Shown in pieces: positions 42,915 to 52,146 of a stretch of DNA of 64,000 nt. A program made the translations under genes and the position numbers. How positions within the stretch are numbered: position 1 is the first letter of the stretch; every line of letters starts with the position of its first letter. Under the pieces are notes generated by a model. It saw only the letters and a program-made list of their open reading frames with translations. It made no database searches and had not been told where the DNA came from. Source of the stretch: Faucicola osloensis_C. Its GTDB lineage: Bacteria; Pseudomonadota; Gammaproteobacteria; Pseudomonadales; Moraxellaceae. The stretch is from contig JABAHL010000005.1 in the NCBI GenBank assembly GCA_019353055.1, positions 1 to 64,000 on the forward strand, given 5' to 3'.

Positions 42915-42972
42915 AGCGGTTTTAACCGTGACTAAAAAAAGCTAACAGGCTGGGGAACAAGTTGAACGGTAT

Positions 42973-43010
42973 AAAAACAAAAACCCCAGTAAAAACTAGG
43001 GTTTTGGTTA
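42973..43010 (-). terminator. terminator between recA and recX
   Basis: On the minus strand AAAACCCTAG and CTGGGGTTTT pair across TTTTTA, then TTGTTTTT follows. The position lets it set the ratio of RecA to RecX. Confidence 0.78.
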
Positions 43011-43019
43011 GCTAGGTAG

Positions 43020-44075
43020 TTATTGCATACCTTCGACAAACTCAGGGGGTTCAACGTCATGCGCTTCTTCTGGCACAGGTTCGACATTACCAAGCTTAGC
43101 AGCGCGCACTTTGGCTTCAATTTCTTGGGCGATTTGTGGATTTTCTTCCAAGAATCTAATAGCGTTGGCTTTACCTTGACCAATTTTACTGTCATTGTAG
43201 CTGTACCAAGCGCCCGATTTTTTGACCGCATCAATATCGACGCCCAAGTCAACCACTTCACCTAGATGATTGGTACCTGTCCCATACATGATGTCAAATT
43301 CTGCTTGGCGAAACGGCGGCGCCAGTTTATTTTTGATGACTTTAACGCGGGTCTCAGAACCGACGATGTTTTCACCCTCTTTGACCGCACCAATACGACG
43401 AATATCCAAGCGAACCGACGCATAGAATTTAAGGGCGTTACCACCCGTTGTGGTTTCTGGCGAGCCAAACATGACACCGATTTTCATACGAATTTGGTTA
43501 ATGAATACCACCATACAGTTAGAGCGTTTGGCGTTACCGGTGATTTTACGTAGCGCTTGGCTCATCAAGCGCGCTTGCAGACCCATGTGGCTATCGCCCA
43601 TTTCGCCTTCAATCTCTGCGCGTGGGGTAAGGGCAGCGACCGAGTCAACAACAATCATATCCACCGCACCTGAGCGCACTAGCATATCGGTGATTTCAAG
43701 CGCTTGTTCACCGTTGTCAGGCTGCGTGACAAGTAAAGCGTCGACATCAACGCCCAATTTTTTGGCATAAATAGGATCTAGTGCATGCTCAGCATCGATA
43801 AAAGCACAGGTGCCGCCTTGCTTTTGACATTGGGCGATTGCTTGCAAGGTTAAAGTGGTTTTACCCGAACTTTCAGGACCATAAATTTCGACGATACGAC
43901 CCTTTGGCAAACCGCCAATGCCCAATGCAATATCCAAACCCAATGAGCCTGTGGAGACTACATCCACGTTGATTTTTGCTGACTCATCACCCAAGCGCAT
44001 GATGGTATTTTTACCAAATTGTTTTTCAATTTGTGATAAAGCGGCAGTTAAAGCTTTGGCTTTATTGTCGTCCAT
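43020..44075 (-). CDS. recA: recombinase RecA
   Basis: DNA-dependent ATPase for homologous recombination and the DNA-damage response. Walker A is GPESSGKTTLT, Walker B lies in VDMIVVDSVAALTPRAEIEGEMG, and the L2 loop region is NQIRMKIGVMFGSPETTTGGNALKFYAS. At 351 residues it is normal, with a typical acidic C-terminus (EEAHDVEPPEFVEGMQ). AAGGAGTCCTTATGG region: AGGAGT upstream of the ATG is the ribosome binding site. No clear E. coli-type LexA box (CTG-N10-CAG) was noticed upstream, consistent with the unusual damage regulation in Moraxellaceae. Confidence 0.99.
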   Translation of the reverse strand: MDDNKAKALTAALSQIEKQFGKNTIMRLGDESAKINVDVVSTGSLGLDIALGIGGLPKGRIVEIYGPESSGKTTLTLQAIAQCQKQGGTCAFIDAEHALDPIYAKKLGVDVDALLVTQPDNGEQALEITDMLVRSGAVDMIVVDSVAALTPRAEIEGEMGDSHMGLQARLMSQALRKITGNAKRSNCMVVFINQIRMKIGVMFGSPETTTGGNALKFYASVRLDIRRIGAVKEGENIVGSETRVKVIKNKLAPPFRQAEFDIMYGTGTNHLGEVVDLGVDIDAVKKSGAWYSYNDSKIGQGKANAIRFLEENPQIAQEIEAKVRAAKLGNVEPVPEEAHDVEPPEFVEGMQ

Positions 44076-44316
44076 AAGGACTCCTTGTTATAAAAAAGGT
44101 TGATAAAAACGGGAAAAATTTAAAAGTAGGGATAAGTTAAAAAAGAAGTGAATTGATAAGGCTATAATAACAAAATATACGAAAAATTATAGGGCTAAAT
44201 CACCGATATACGACATATATTGTCGCTTATGATTGTTAAAAATTAATTAAAAATAACATGAGAAAATCTCTATATAAATGGGTGTTTTTTGGGTGTTTTC
44301 AAGCTATAGGTTGTAA

Positions 44317-44345
44317 CAAAAATCCCCACTAACAAAGTGAGGATA
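44317..44345 (-). terminator. terminator after the acyl-CoA synthetase gene
   Basis: On the minus strand TCCTCACT and AGTGGGGA pair across TTGTT, followed by TTTTTG. Confidence 0.7.
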
Positions 44346-44372
44346 TGAAATACGAGTCGCCAATATTGAGGC

Positions 44373-46169
44373 TTAGTGCGCCGCATCTTCTGGTGAATCA
44401 TTGGATAGGGTTTGGGTGTTACTATGTATGGCAGAGCTGGGTATGGCAGAGCTAGGTATGGCAGTGCTCGGATTTGAGTCGGCTGTCGCTGCCAAATAGC
44501 TTTGCGGATGATGGTGAGTGATTTTTGCTTCTTCGTGCGCCAGTGAGCGCGCCGCTTGACGTAGCTCAAATTTCTGCACTTTACCTGTCGAGGTTTTTGG
44601 AATTTGCGCAAAAATAATATGTTTGGGCACTTGGAAACCTGCCAAATGTTGACGGCAATGGGCAATGATGTCTTCCCGATCTAGCGTCAAGCCTTCGCGG
44701 ATTTCAATAAAGGCTACCGGTACTTCACCCCATTTGTCATGGGGAGCAGCAACCACCCCACAGCTTTCCACTTCTGGCATACGATACAGTATGTTTTCCA
44801 CTTCGATACTTGAGATATTCTCGCCGCCCGAGATGATGATGTCTTTGAGCCGATCCATAATTTTGATGTACCCATCTGGGTATTTGACGCCCAAGTCACC
44901 GGTCTTAAACCAGCCACCGTCAAAGGCTTCTGCGGTGGCTTTGCGGTTTTTTAGATAGCCTTTCATCACCATATTGCCGCGGATAGCAAGCTCACCAATT
45001 TCACTACCATCGGCTGCAACTGGGGTAGTGGTGCCTTGTTTGAATACATCGAACCCCGCTAGCAGATGTGAGTTCATGCCTTGGCGGGATTTTTTTTGCG
45101 CGCGTTCACTGACAGTCAAATCATCCCATTCTGGGCGCTCGACACATAAGGTGACGGGACCATAGACTTCTGTCAAACCGTATACATGCGTGATTTTAAA
45201 GCCCATTTCTTCCATTTTGGCAAGCAAAGACTCAGGCGGTGGCGCGCCTGCGACATTACAACGTACTTCATGTTTGATAGCTTTTTTCAGCGCTTCATTA
45301 CCATTGGCAATCATGTTGTGCACGATAGGCGCTGCGCTATAGTGGGTGACCTTTTCATCGGCAATTAAACGTAAAATCAAATCGGCATCAATTTTGCGCA
45401 AGCACACATTGGTACCCGCACGCTCGCCAATGCTCCAAGGAAAGCTCCAGCCATTACAGTGGAACAAGGGGAGCGTCCATAAATACACAGGGTGCTTTGG
45501 CATATCCCAATCTAAAATATTAGAGACGGCATTTAAGGTGGCACCGCGATGGTGATACACCACGCCTTTTGGGATGCCTGTGGTACCTGATGTGTAGTTG
45601 AGCGCGATAGCATCCCATTCATCAGTTGGTTTTTCCCAGTTGTCTAAGTCAGTTCCTGAGGCGATGAATTCTTCATAGGTCATGTTGCCAAACTGTTCAG
45701 TGGGCGTGACGGCAGGGTCGGTGGCATGAATGATAATTAAGTTAGGAAATGACTCTTGAACCAGCGCAATATGCTGTTCAAATTCAGTATCGACAATCAA
45801 TACTTTAGCCTCACTGTGCTGCAGGCAAAAGACCAAGGCATTGATGTCCAAACGGGTATTTAAAGTACATAGCACACCACCAGACATCGGTACGCCAAAC
45901 GCGACTTCAACCATGGGTGGGGTATTGTGCAGTAGCACTGCAACAGTATCATCTTTATCGATGCCCAGTTTTTTTAGGGCATCCGACATTTTGCGACAGC
46001 GATTATAGGTTTCGCCCCAACTTTGACGCAGGTCATTGTGCTCATAATCTTTATACACAATCGCCGTTTGATCGGGATAGATGCTAGCAGTACGCTCAAT
46101 AAAATCAATGGGAGTAAGCGGGGTATAGTTGGCAGGATTCTTTTCCAGCCCTGTATGGAAGTTTGGCAT
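44373..46169 (-). CDS. acyl-CoA synthetase (third, AlkK/DmdB-like)
   Basis: A 598-residue AMP-forming acyl-CoA synthetase distinct from the tandem FadD pair. Motifs: LNYTSGTTGIPKGVVYHHRG, HVYGLTEVYGPVTLC, WFKTGDLGVKYPDGYIKIMDRLKD, IISGGENISSIEVE and TSTGKVQKFELR. The ISGGENISS form is typical of the medium-chain or methylthiopropionate (AlkK/DmdB) branch, not of FadD. The C-terminus carries a low-complexity tail (PSTAIPSSAIPSSAIHSNTQ) encoded by a 15-bp tandem repeat, probably dispensable. Gene start MPNFHTGLEKNPANYTPLTPI fits the family. Confidence 0.93.
   Translation of the reverse strand: MPNFHTGLEKNPANYTPLTPIDFIERTASIYPDQTAIVYKDYEHNDLRQSWGETYNRCRKMSDALKKLGIDKDDTVAVLLHNTPPMVEVAFGVPMSGGVLCTLNTRLDINALVFCLQHSEAKVLIVDTEFEQHIALVQESFPNLIIIHATDPAVTPTEQFGNMTYEEFIASGTDLDNWEKPTDEWDAIALNYTSGTTGIPKGVVYHHRGATLNAVSNILDWDMPKHPVYLWTLPLFHCNGWSFPWSIGERAGTNVCLRKIDADLILRLIADEKVTHYSAAPIVHNMIANGNEALKKAIKHEVRCNVAGAPPPESLLAKMEEMGFKITHVYGLTEVYGPVTLCVERPEWDDLTVSERAQKKSRQGMNSHLLAGFDVFKQGTTTPVAADGSEIGELAIRGNMVMKGYLKNRKATAEAFDGGWFKTGDLGVKYPDGYIKIMDRLKDIIISGGENISSIEVENILYRMPEVESCGVVAAPHDKWGEVPVAFIEIREGLTLDREDIIAHCRQHLAGFQVPKHIIFAQIPKTSTGKVQKFELRQAARSLAHEEAKITHHHPQSYLAATADSNPSTAIPSSAIPSSAIHSNTQTLSNDSPEDAAH
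44428..44472. repeat. 15-bp tandem repeat in a coding region
   Basis: Three copies of ATGGCAGAGCTGGGT (with single-base variants) encode repeats of the IPSSA type near the C-terminus of the acyl-CoA synthetase. The unit is a multiple of three, so copy-number change keeps the frame. Confidence 0.9.
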
Positions 46170-46317
46170 AACGACATCCTTGTAGTTAACAAATAAACGC
46201 CTTTATCATAACAAGGATTTTGACGAAATCCTATATATCCGTCTAGTTTTTGCTAAATTTTAAAATTATGACAATAAAATCGACTGTTAGATTGCGTGCT
46301 AGCAACACAGCCTAGAT

Positions 46318-47163
46318 TTAGTCTTCAATAAATATAACGCCTAAAGCAAAAACCCCAATGTTGGCGAGCGATACACTTGCAATCGGCATAACAGGTAAAT
46401 CTGCATAACCACGCTGAGCTAAGTGCATGGTAAGTGGTTTAATGTAAGGGTTTAATTGACCACTCATTAGGTACATTTGACCTTTTTTACCTTTGACCTC
46501 ATCTACCACAATTTCAGCAAGACGGAGAATACATTTGTCAAAACTGCGAACTTTTTCAAAGGGTATAATTCTACCAGAGTCATCTAAATAGACGATGGGC
46601 TTTATATCAAAAAGATTGGCGAAGAAACCCGCGGGGGCAGAAATACGTTTGGTACGTATCATGGTCTTAAGATTATCCACGGTCATATAAATCGTCATTT
46701 TTTGGCGCAGTGCAGTGATTTGCGTGATGATTTCTGGCATGGTAGCGCCCTGATTCAATAATTTTGAAGCTTCCAACACCATTACTGCTTCGCCATGTGA
46801 AATCGTGCGTGAATCATAGATATAAATTTTCATGCGATGACTAAACATCGAGCTGATATTGAGCAAGTTGTTGTAGGTTTGGCTTAAAGAAGAGGACAAA
46901 CAGATGATTAAAACTTCTTGCACGTCTTCTTTGATGAGTTGATAAAAAAATTCAATGAGCTGATTTTCAGTGGGGGCAGACGTTGTAACATTTAATGAGG
47001 GATTGTCTAACAACGCGCGCTGCATTTGGTCTAAACTAATGGTTTCACCATCTAGATAATTGGCACCGCCCATATGGATATTCATCGGCAACATTTTGAC
47101 ATTTTCTGGAATGCCAAGGTCGCCTAGACATGACGTGGACGTGCTAACAATCATTTTCTTCAC
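46318..47163 (-). CDS. DegV family fatty-acid-binding protein
   Basis: A 281-residue DegV protein. In Firmicutes such proteins (FakB) bind fatty acids and present them to a fatty acid kinase. Family features: VSTSTSCLGDLGIPENVKMLPMNI near the N-terminus, LDQMQRALL, TTSAPTENQLIEFF (the TSQPS-like element, here TSAPT), ICLSSSLSQTYNN and IYDSRTISHGEAVMVLEAS. It occurs less often in Gammaproteobacteria. No FakA-like kinase is present here. It is divergent from the dienoyl-CoA reductase gene, which supports a link to fatty acid use. AACAGGAGGGAAATTACTGTG-like sequence precedes the ATG: GGAGG is a strong ribosome binding site. Confidence 0.88.
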   Translation of the reverse strand: MKKMIVSTSTSCLGDLGIPENVKMLPMNIHMGGANYLDGETISLDQMQRALLDNPSLNVTTSAPTENQLIEFFYQLIKEDVQEVLIICLSSSLSQTYNNLLNISSMFSHRMKIYIYDSRTISHGEAVMVLEASKLLNQGATMPEIITQITALRQKMTIYMTVDNLKTMIRTKRISAPAGFFANLFDIKPIVYLDDSGRIIPFEKVRSFDKCILRLAEIVVDEVKGKKGQMYLMSGQLNPYIKPLTMHLAQRGYADLPVMPIASVSLANIGVFALGVIFIED

Positions 47164-47470
47164 AGTAATTTCCCTCCTGTTGTACTTTTATCCTAGCGTG
47201 ATATTAACATTGTCGCAAAAATAAGCATGATTTTTTTGTAGACTCATCGGGACAAAATTTGCCTTATGCTTTCAAAGATGACTATTTATAATAGGTTGAC
47301 CTATTTTTGGTTTGATGTATGCTTATGTTGATACAGCTACATCGCGTGACCAAATTGACGAATTCCCACATTGACGAATTGATTATGAAAACGAGCTCTT
47401 TGACAAAGTGACAAGATTAGTTCCTTAATGTGACCAAATAGTGAAAGGAAATTACTGCCAAGGATTATTT
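47164..47470. promoter_or_regulatory. divergent region between degV and fadH
   Basis: 307 bases with promoters for both genes. It contains the perfect inverted repeat ATAGGT-TG-ACCTAT (47291-47304), placed like a transcription-factor operator, and a 16-bp-period duplication of ATTGACGAATT (47354-47364 and 47370-47380). No gene found. Confidence 0.5.
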
Positions 47471-49576
47471 ATGTCAAATAACAGCCAGATATCTACTCAT
47501 AACACCCATTATCCGCATATTTTTGAACCCCTGGATTTAGGATTTACCAAGCTTAAAAATCGTATTGTGATGGGCTCGATGCACACAGGGCTTGAAGATC
47601 GGTTCTTTAACTATCCAAAGCTAGCCGCTTATTTTGCCGAGCGTGCCAAAGGGGGTGTTGGCATGATGATCACGGGCGGTATCTCGCCCAATCATGAAGG
47701 TTGGTTAGTGCCGGCAGGCGGGACGCTCAATCACAAAGGCGATGTAGTCAATCATCGTAAAGTCACCAAAGCTGTGCACCAATATGACTGCAAAATCATC
47801 CTGCAAATTCTGCACAGCGGTCGCTATGGTTATCATCCATTGGCGGTATCAGCCAGTGCCATCAAGTCGCCTATTTCACCCTTCAAACCTCGTCAAATGA
47901 GTGAAAAAAATATTTTGGCGACTATCAAAGACTATGCCAAAACTGCCAAACTTGCACAAATGGCGGGCTATGATGGTGTCGAAATCATGGGTTCAGAAGG
48001 CTATTTGCTCAATCAGTTTTTAAGCAATCACGTCAATCAGCGTACCGACCAATGGGGTGGCAGTCTAGAAAACCGTATGCGTTTTGCGCTTGAAGTTATC
48101 AAAGCGGTACGCGAGGCGGTGGGAGAAGCGTTTATCATCACCTTCCGTTTGTCGATGATTGACTTGGTGCCCGATGGCAACACCATGGATGAAGTTATTA
48201 CCATCGCCAAAGCCATCGAAAAAGCCGGCGTGACTATAATAAATACGGGCATTGGCTGGCATGAGGCGCGTATCCCGACCATCGTCACGTCAGTGCCACG
48301 CGCAGCGTTTGCCGATGTGATTGCTGAAGTCAAACGCCACGTGACTATTCCTGTGATTGCTGCCAACCGTGTCAATATGCCAGAGACTGCCGAGCAGCTG
48401 CTAGCAGAGAACCAAGCTGACTTGGTGCAAATGGCGCGTCCGTTCTTGGCAGACCCAGACTGGGTGGCAAAAGCCAGTTTAGGACAAACTGACTTAATTA
48501 ATACCTGTATCGGCTGTAACCAAGCCTGTCTAGATCATACATTTGAAAATAAACGCTCAACCTGTCTGGTCAATCCCCAAGCTTGTTATGAAACTGAACT
48601 GGTGTATAAACCTGCCAAAAAAGCCAAAAAAATTGCCGTAGTGGGCGCAGGCATGGCAGGCTTATCAGCGGCGACGGTCGCCGCCAAACGCGGTCATCAG
48701 GTCACCTTGTTTGAAGCACAGGATAAAATCGGCGGACAGTTTAACTATGCCAAAGTGATTCCAGGTAAAGAAGAGTTCTTTGAGACCATCCGCTATTTTA
48801 CCAATTTGGTGGACAGTTTAGACATTGAGCTCAAACTGAATCATAAAGTAAGCAAAGAGGAACTAGAGTCAGGTCAGTTTGATGATGTGATTATTGCCAC
48901 AGGCGTTGTGCCACGGGCGCTTGACTTTGAAGGGGTGGATTTACCGCAAGTGATGAGCTATGCCGAATTGCTATCGGGTCAAAAAGTTGCAGGTAAGCGA
49001 GTCGCGGTGATTGGTGCAGGCGGTATTGGCTTTGATGTTAGCGAATATTTGACCTCCACCCATGTTAAACCGTTTGAAAAAGATGCGCAAGGCAAGGTGA
49101 TTTATCAACCCCATCCGCAAAGCGTAGCCTCATGGAAACGTGAGTGGGGTGTAGACACCAACCCACACTATGAAACTGAAGGTGGACTGGTAAAACCAGA
49201 GCCCATTACCCCGACCCGTGAAGTGTATTTGATGCAGCGTAAAAAAGGTCGCTTGGGCGCAGGTCTCAATAAAACCTCAGGCTGGGTGCACCGTGCTCAT
49301 ATTAACAAGCATGGCGTCAAACAGGTGAGCGGCATTGGCTATGAGAAAATTACCAATGAAGGCATTTGGATTACTAACCCAGACGGTCATAGCCAATTAT
49401 TGCGCGTTGATAGTATCGTTATCTGCGCAGGGCAAGAATCGGTCAATCACTTAATGCCTACGGTGGGTGATGACTTGACAGCGCAATATCACTTGATTGG
49501 TGGGGCAAGATTGGCAGGCGAATTGGACGCCAAACGTGCCATTCGCGAAGGTGCGGAAGTCGCTGCCATGTTGTAG
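47471..49576 (+). CDS. fadH: NADPH-dependent 2,4-dienoyl-CoA reductase
   Basis: A 701-residue iron-sulfur flavoenzyme needed for beta-oxidation of polyunsaturated fatty acids. The N-terminal half is an Old-Yellow-Enzyme-type barrel (HIFEPLDLGFTKLKNRIVMGSM, GYDGVEIMGSEGYLLNQF); the 4Fe-4S ligands lie in CIGCNQACLD and later Cys residues (STCLVNPQAC); the C-terminal half has two dinucleotide-binding motifs (VVGAGMAGLSAA and VIGAGGIGFDVSEYL). ATG 47471 follows AAGGATTATTT and replaces the longer GTG start at 47441. It is followed by a strong terminator. Length and layout match the E. coli protein (about 672). Confidence 0.95.
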   Translation: MSNNSQISTHNTHYPHIFEPLDLGFTKLKNRIVMGSMHTGLEDRFFNYPKLAAYFAERAKGGVGMMITGGISPNHEGWLVPAGGTLNHKGDVVNHRKVTKAVHQYDCKIILQILHSGRYGYHPLAVSASAIKSPISPFKPRQMSEKNILATIKDYAKTAKLAQMAGYDGVEIMGSEGYLLNQFLSNHVNQRTDQWGGSLENRMRFALEVIKAVREAVGEAFIITFRLSMIDLVPDGNTMDEVITIAKAIEKAGVTIINTGIGWHEARIPTIVTSVPRAAFADVIAEVKRHVTIPVIAANRVNMPETAEQLLAENQADLVQMARPFLADPDWVAKASLGQTDLINTCIGCNQACLDHTFENKRSTCLVNPQACYETELVYKPAKKAKKIAVVGAGMAGLSAATVAAKRGHQVTLFEAQDKIGGQFNYAKVIPGKEEFFETIRYFTNLVDSLDIELKLNHKVSKEELESGQFDDVIIATGVVPRALDFEGVDLPQVMSYAELLSGQKVAGKRVAVIGAGGIGFDVSEYLTSTHVKPFEKDAQGKVIYQPHPQSVASWKREWGVDTNPHYETEGGLVKPEPITPTREVYLMQRKKGRLGAGLNKTSGWVHRAHINKHGVKQVSGIGYEKITNEGIWITNPDGHSQLLRVDSIVICAGQESVNHLMPTVGDDLTAQYHLIGGARLAGELDAKRAIREGAEVAAML

Positions 49577-49591
49577 CAGCTTTTACTATGT

Positions 49592-49632
49592 CATAAAAAA
49601 GGCGATGAATGGATGTCATCGCCTTTTTTTAT
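49592..49632. terminator. bidirectional terminator after fadH
   Basis: AAAAAGGCGATGA and TCATCGCCTTTTT form a long stem across a short loop, between convergent genes. Confidence 0.9.
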
Positions 49633-49644
49633 GTTGGCCACTTA

Positions 49645-50427
49645 TTATTGAATGGCATCAGACGCTAAGAAAAAATTGCGCGACTGCTGAGAGTCAATCA
49701 GCTTGTCTACAGCATCTTGCAAATCATGCGTAGTGTGCGGCTGCTCAATCATCTCGCTAATGGTGTCATACAGCCGTGAAAACAACGAGAAATTACTCTG
49801 TAGCAAATAACTCATAATCAACTCGCTCACCCCCGTCACTTCCAAATCAAGCGACGTCTTAAAGCGCAGCTCGCCGTCCATCACATCCATTTCCAAATTG
49901 CCAATCATCAAATCATAATTCAGATAAGCCAGCATGGCGAGCATCTCGGGGCGATTGGCTTCAGCAATCGCAGTGGGATAAACACTGTACACCGCAATCA
50001 ATTGCTGCTCACTAAAAAAACGAATCATACAACCCCAATGCCGCTCTTTATCTGACACTTGCATCGTATAATGATGAATGCTTTGCTCATCTTGATCGCT
50101 GGCAGGATGATACATAAATTGATAACCCATACTGGCTAAGATATGCTCTATATCATCGGGGGTAATCGGTTGTAGTGCTAATTCGTCATCTGACTCAGGC
50201 GACTCACTGGCTAAAAGCGATTCATCTTGTAAATGGCTATGTTCATCAAACGCCGGATTGACTTTATTTTTGACAAAAGGCTGATAGCTAGTAGCATCGC
50301 TATGCTCGTTTGTCTCAGCACACTGACTAGGGTCAGTTGTTTTATCGGCTACAGGCGTTGGCGCTGATTTTTCAGCAGTAAACAACAGTTTTAGGCGTTG
50401 CCATAAACGCTTCGGATTTTTGGACAT
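49645..50427 (-). CDS. YbjN domain-containing protein
   Basis: A 260-residue protein; the C-terminal half (about 100-250) resembles the YbjN family, with a type-III-secretion-chaperone-like fold: DDIEHILASMGYQFMY, MIRFFSEQQLIAVYSVYP, MLAMLAYLNYDLMIGNLEMD and FKTSLDLEVTG. The N-terminal third is acidic and disordered (SPESDDELALQP). No signal peptide. YbjN affects motility and stress responses in E. coli, but the molecular role is unclear. The longest frame starts with GTG at 50436; ATG at 50427 is preferred. Confidence 0.75.
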   Translation of the reverse strand: MSKNPKRLWQRLKLLFTAEKSAPTPVADKTTDPSQCAETNEHSDATSYQPFVKNKVNPAFDEHSHLQDESLLASESPESDDELALQPITPDDIEHILASMGYQFMYHPASDQDEQSIHHYTMQVSDKERHWGCMIRFFSEQQLIAVYSVYPTAIAEANRPEMLAMLAYLNYDLMIGNLEMDVMDGELRFKTSLDLEVTGVSELIMSYLLQSNFSLFSRLYDTISEMIEQPHTTHDLQDAVDKLIDSQQSRNFFLASDAIQ

Positions 50428-50698
50428 TGATTTCACTTACCCAAGAAAAAATAGCTAAAAATAGAAAGAAAAACGAAAAGCAGAACAGTTAAAAAACAAA
50501 AAAGTTAACAAACAGGTTGGCAAAACTTTGACGCTACTACCAAGCTTTATAGGGATAATTGCAAAGACCCGTCGCAAGTTAGTATATAATAAGCTTTCTA
50601 CACAACTTTAGCCAATTATCTATACAATGGGTATGAGGCCATGATTTATCAATTTAATCTGTTATCTATTTAATGACTTGCAAATTTTAACCAATGCT

Positions 50699-51361
50699 AT
50701 GCCAAATCCAACACCCACTGCTATGCCTATCTCGGCGACCAGTTCGCTGCTAAACTGTCACAATGTCACCATACAACGTGGCGAATTTCCGCTTTGTGAA
50801 GCGGTGAATTTGGTGCTAAACCGTGGCGATATTTGTCATTTGGTGGGTGAAAATGGCACCGGCAAAACCACATTTTTGATGCAGCTTGCAGGGTTGATTC
50901 CTGTGTTGACCGGTGATATCAGCTGGCAGGGCAAAGCAGGATTACCCGTGCAGCCATTTTATGTAGCGCACCAATTGGGTATTCATTTGCAACTCACCGT
51001 TGAGCAAAATTTGCGATTTTTATTAGCCTTGTATGGCATCAAACCAAGCGCAGATGCCCTTGAGCAAGCACTCGATTGGGTTGGGTTAGCAGGTTATGAG
51101 AAAATCAACTGTTATCAACTCTCGGCAGGGCAGACGCGCCGCGTGGGTTTGGCACGCTTGCTGTTTGCACTGGAGTATGTAGCGCAATTTCCTTGCTGGC
51201 TACTTGATGAGCCGCTGACCGCGCTTGATGTCAATATGATTGCCAAAATTGAACATTTGATGCAGACATTCGTTCAGCGCGGCGGGGCAGTGCTCATGAC
51301 CAGTCACCAAACTGTCGCCGTCGCCAACAAGCAATTAGATTTAACCTTGTATATGGTTTAG
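50699..51361 (+). CDS. ccmA: cytochrome c biogenesis ATP-binding protein CcmA
   Basis: ATPase of the CcmAB(C) complex, which drives release of haem-loaded CcmE during cytochrome c maturation. Motifs: Walker A GENGTGKTT, signature LSAGQTRRVGLARLL, Walker B CWLLDEPLTALD, and the switch His in MTSHQ. About 220 residues from the ATG at 50699; the frame extends to a TTG at 50678, and no start has a clear ribosome binding site. It begins a ccmABCDE cluster; ccmB starts 11 bases after its stop. Confidence 0.93.
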   Translation: MPNPTPTAMPISATSSLLNCHNVTIQRGEFPLCEAVNLVLNRGDICHLVGENGTGKTTFLMQLAGLIPVLTGDISWQGKAGLPVQPFYVAHQLGIHLQLTVEQNLRFLLALYGIKPSADALEQALDWVGLAGYEKINCYQLSAGQTRRVGLARLLFALEYVAQFPCWLLDEPLTALDVNMIAKIEHLMQTFVQRGGAVLMTSHQTVAVANKQLDLTLYMV

Positions 51362-51372
51362 GGGCAACTGCA

Positions 51373-52041
51373 ATGATTAATTTTTCTGCCCTGTGGCAAC
51401 GTGAATGGCAAATCAAGCAACAAAACAAAGTGCAGTGGTTATATCCACTGGTGTTGTTTTTAATTATCATCACTTTATTTCCGCTAGCGATGGGCACCGA
51501 GCCAAAATTATTGCAGCAACTGGGCGTGCCTGCGGTATGGATTGCAGCGTTATTGTCGCTGATTATGGGTATGGAAAACTTATTTCGCCCAGCCCTCGAT
51601 AACGGTACACTGGCGCAATTGGTTGTCGCTCGCGCCTCGATTCCCACTTGGGTGTTAGTACGGCTCATCGTGCATTGGCTGACCAGTGCGGGAATGGTGT
51701 GTCTGCTCGCATTTTTGGCGATGCCGCTTTTTGGCTTGACCAGCCAAGCAGCGATTGCCCTGAGTGCTTCGATTTTGGTGGGTAGTCCGATTTTGTTGTG
51801 CTTATCAGCGATTGCCAGTAGCTTGACATTATCGCTAAAAAACGGCGCGGTGTTAGTGCCATTGATTTCGTTACCGATGCAGCTCCCTGTGCTGATTTTT
51901 GCCACGGGGGCAGTGGGGCAATTTGCCATGGGGCTTAACGGTTATCCGATTTTAGCACTATTACTGGCGGGCAGTATTTTGGCAGTCATCGTCACGCCTT
52001 TTGTGATTGCATTTTCATTAAAACTGGCTTGGTTAAGCTGA
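51373..52041 (+). CDS. ccmB: haem exporter subunit CcmB
   Basis: A 222-residue membrane subunit with six hydrophobic segments. Conserved stretches are WQREWQIKQQNKVQWLYPLVLFLI, the cytosolic FRPALDNGTLAQLVVA and the segment LVPLISLPMQLPVLIFATGAV. It pairs with CcmA. It starts 11 bases after ccmA, so the two are co-translated. Length is the same as in other Proteobacteria (about 220). Confidence 0.94.
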   Translation: MINFSALWQREWQIKQQNKVQWLYPLVLFLIIITLFPLAMGTEPKLLQQLGVPAVWIAALLSLIMGMENLFRPALDNGTLAQLVVARASIPTWVLVRLIVHWLTSAGMVCLLAFLAMPLFGLTSQAAIALSASILVGSPILLCLSAIASSLTLSLKNGAVLVPLISLPMQLPVLIFATGAVGQFAMGLNGYPILALLLAGSILAVIVTPFVIAFSLKLAWLS

Positions 52042-52146
52042 TGATTTTTAGATGAAAAAATCCCCAAATACCAGTAAAATAAGCGAACAAATATCTTATT
52101 GTTGATGGCTTACATTCATTTTAGAAAAAAAAGCAAGGCGCATTCC

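Noticed and set aside
44270..44665. 131-codon frame overlapping the end of the acyl-CoA synthetase
   Set aside because: Out-of-frame shadow that reads the 15-bp repeat as LPYPALPY.
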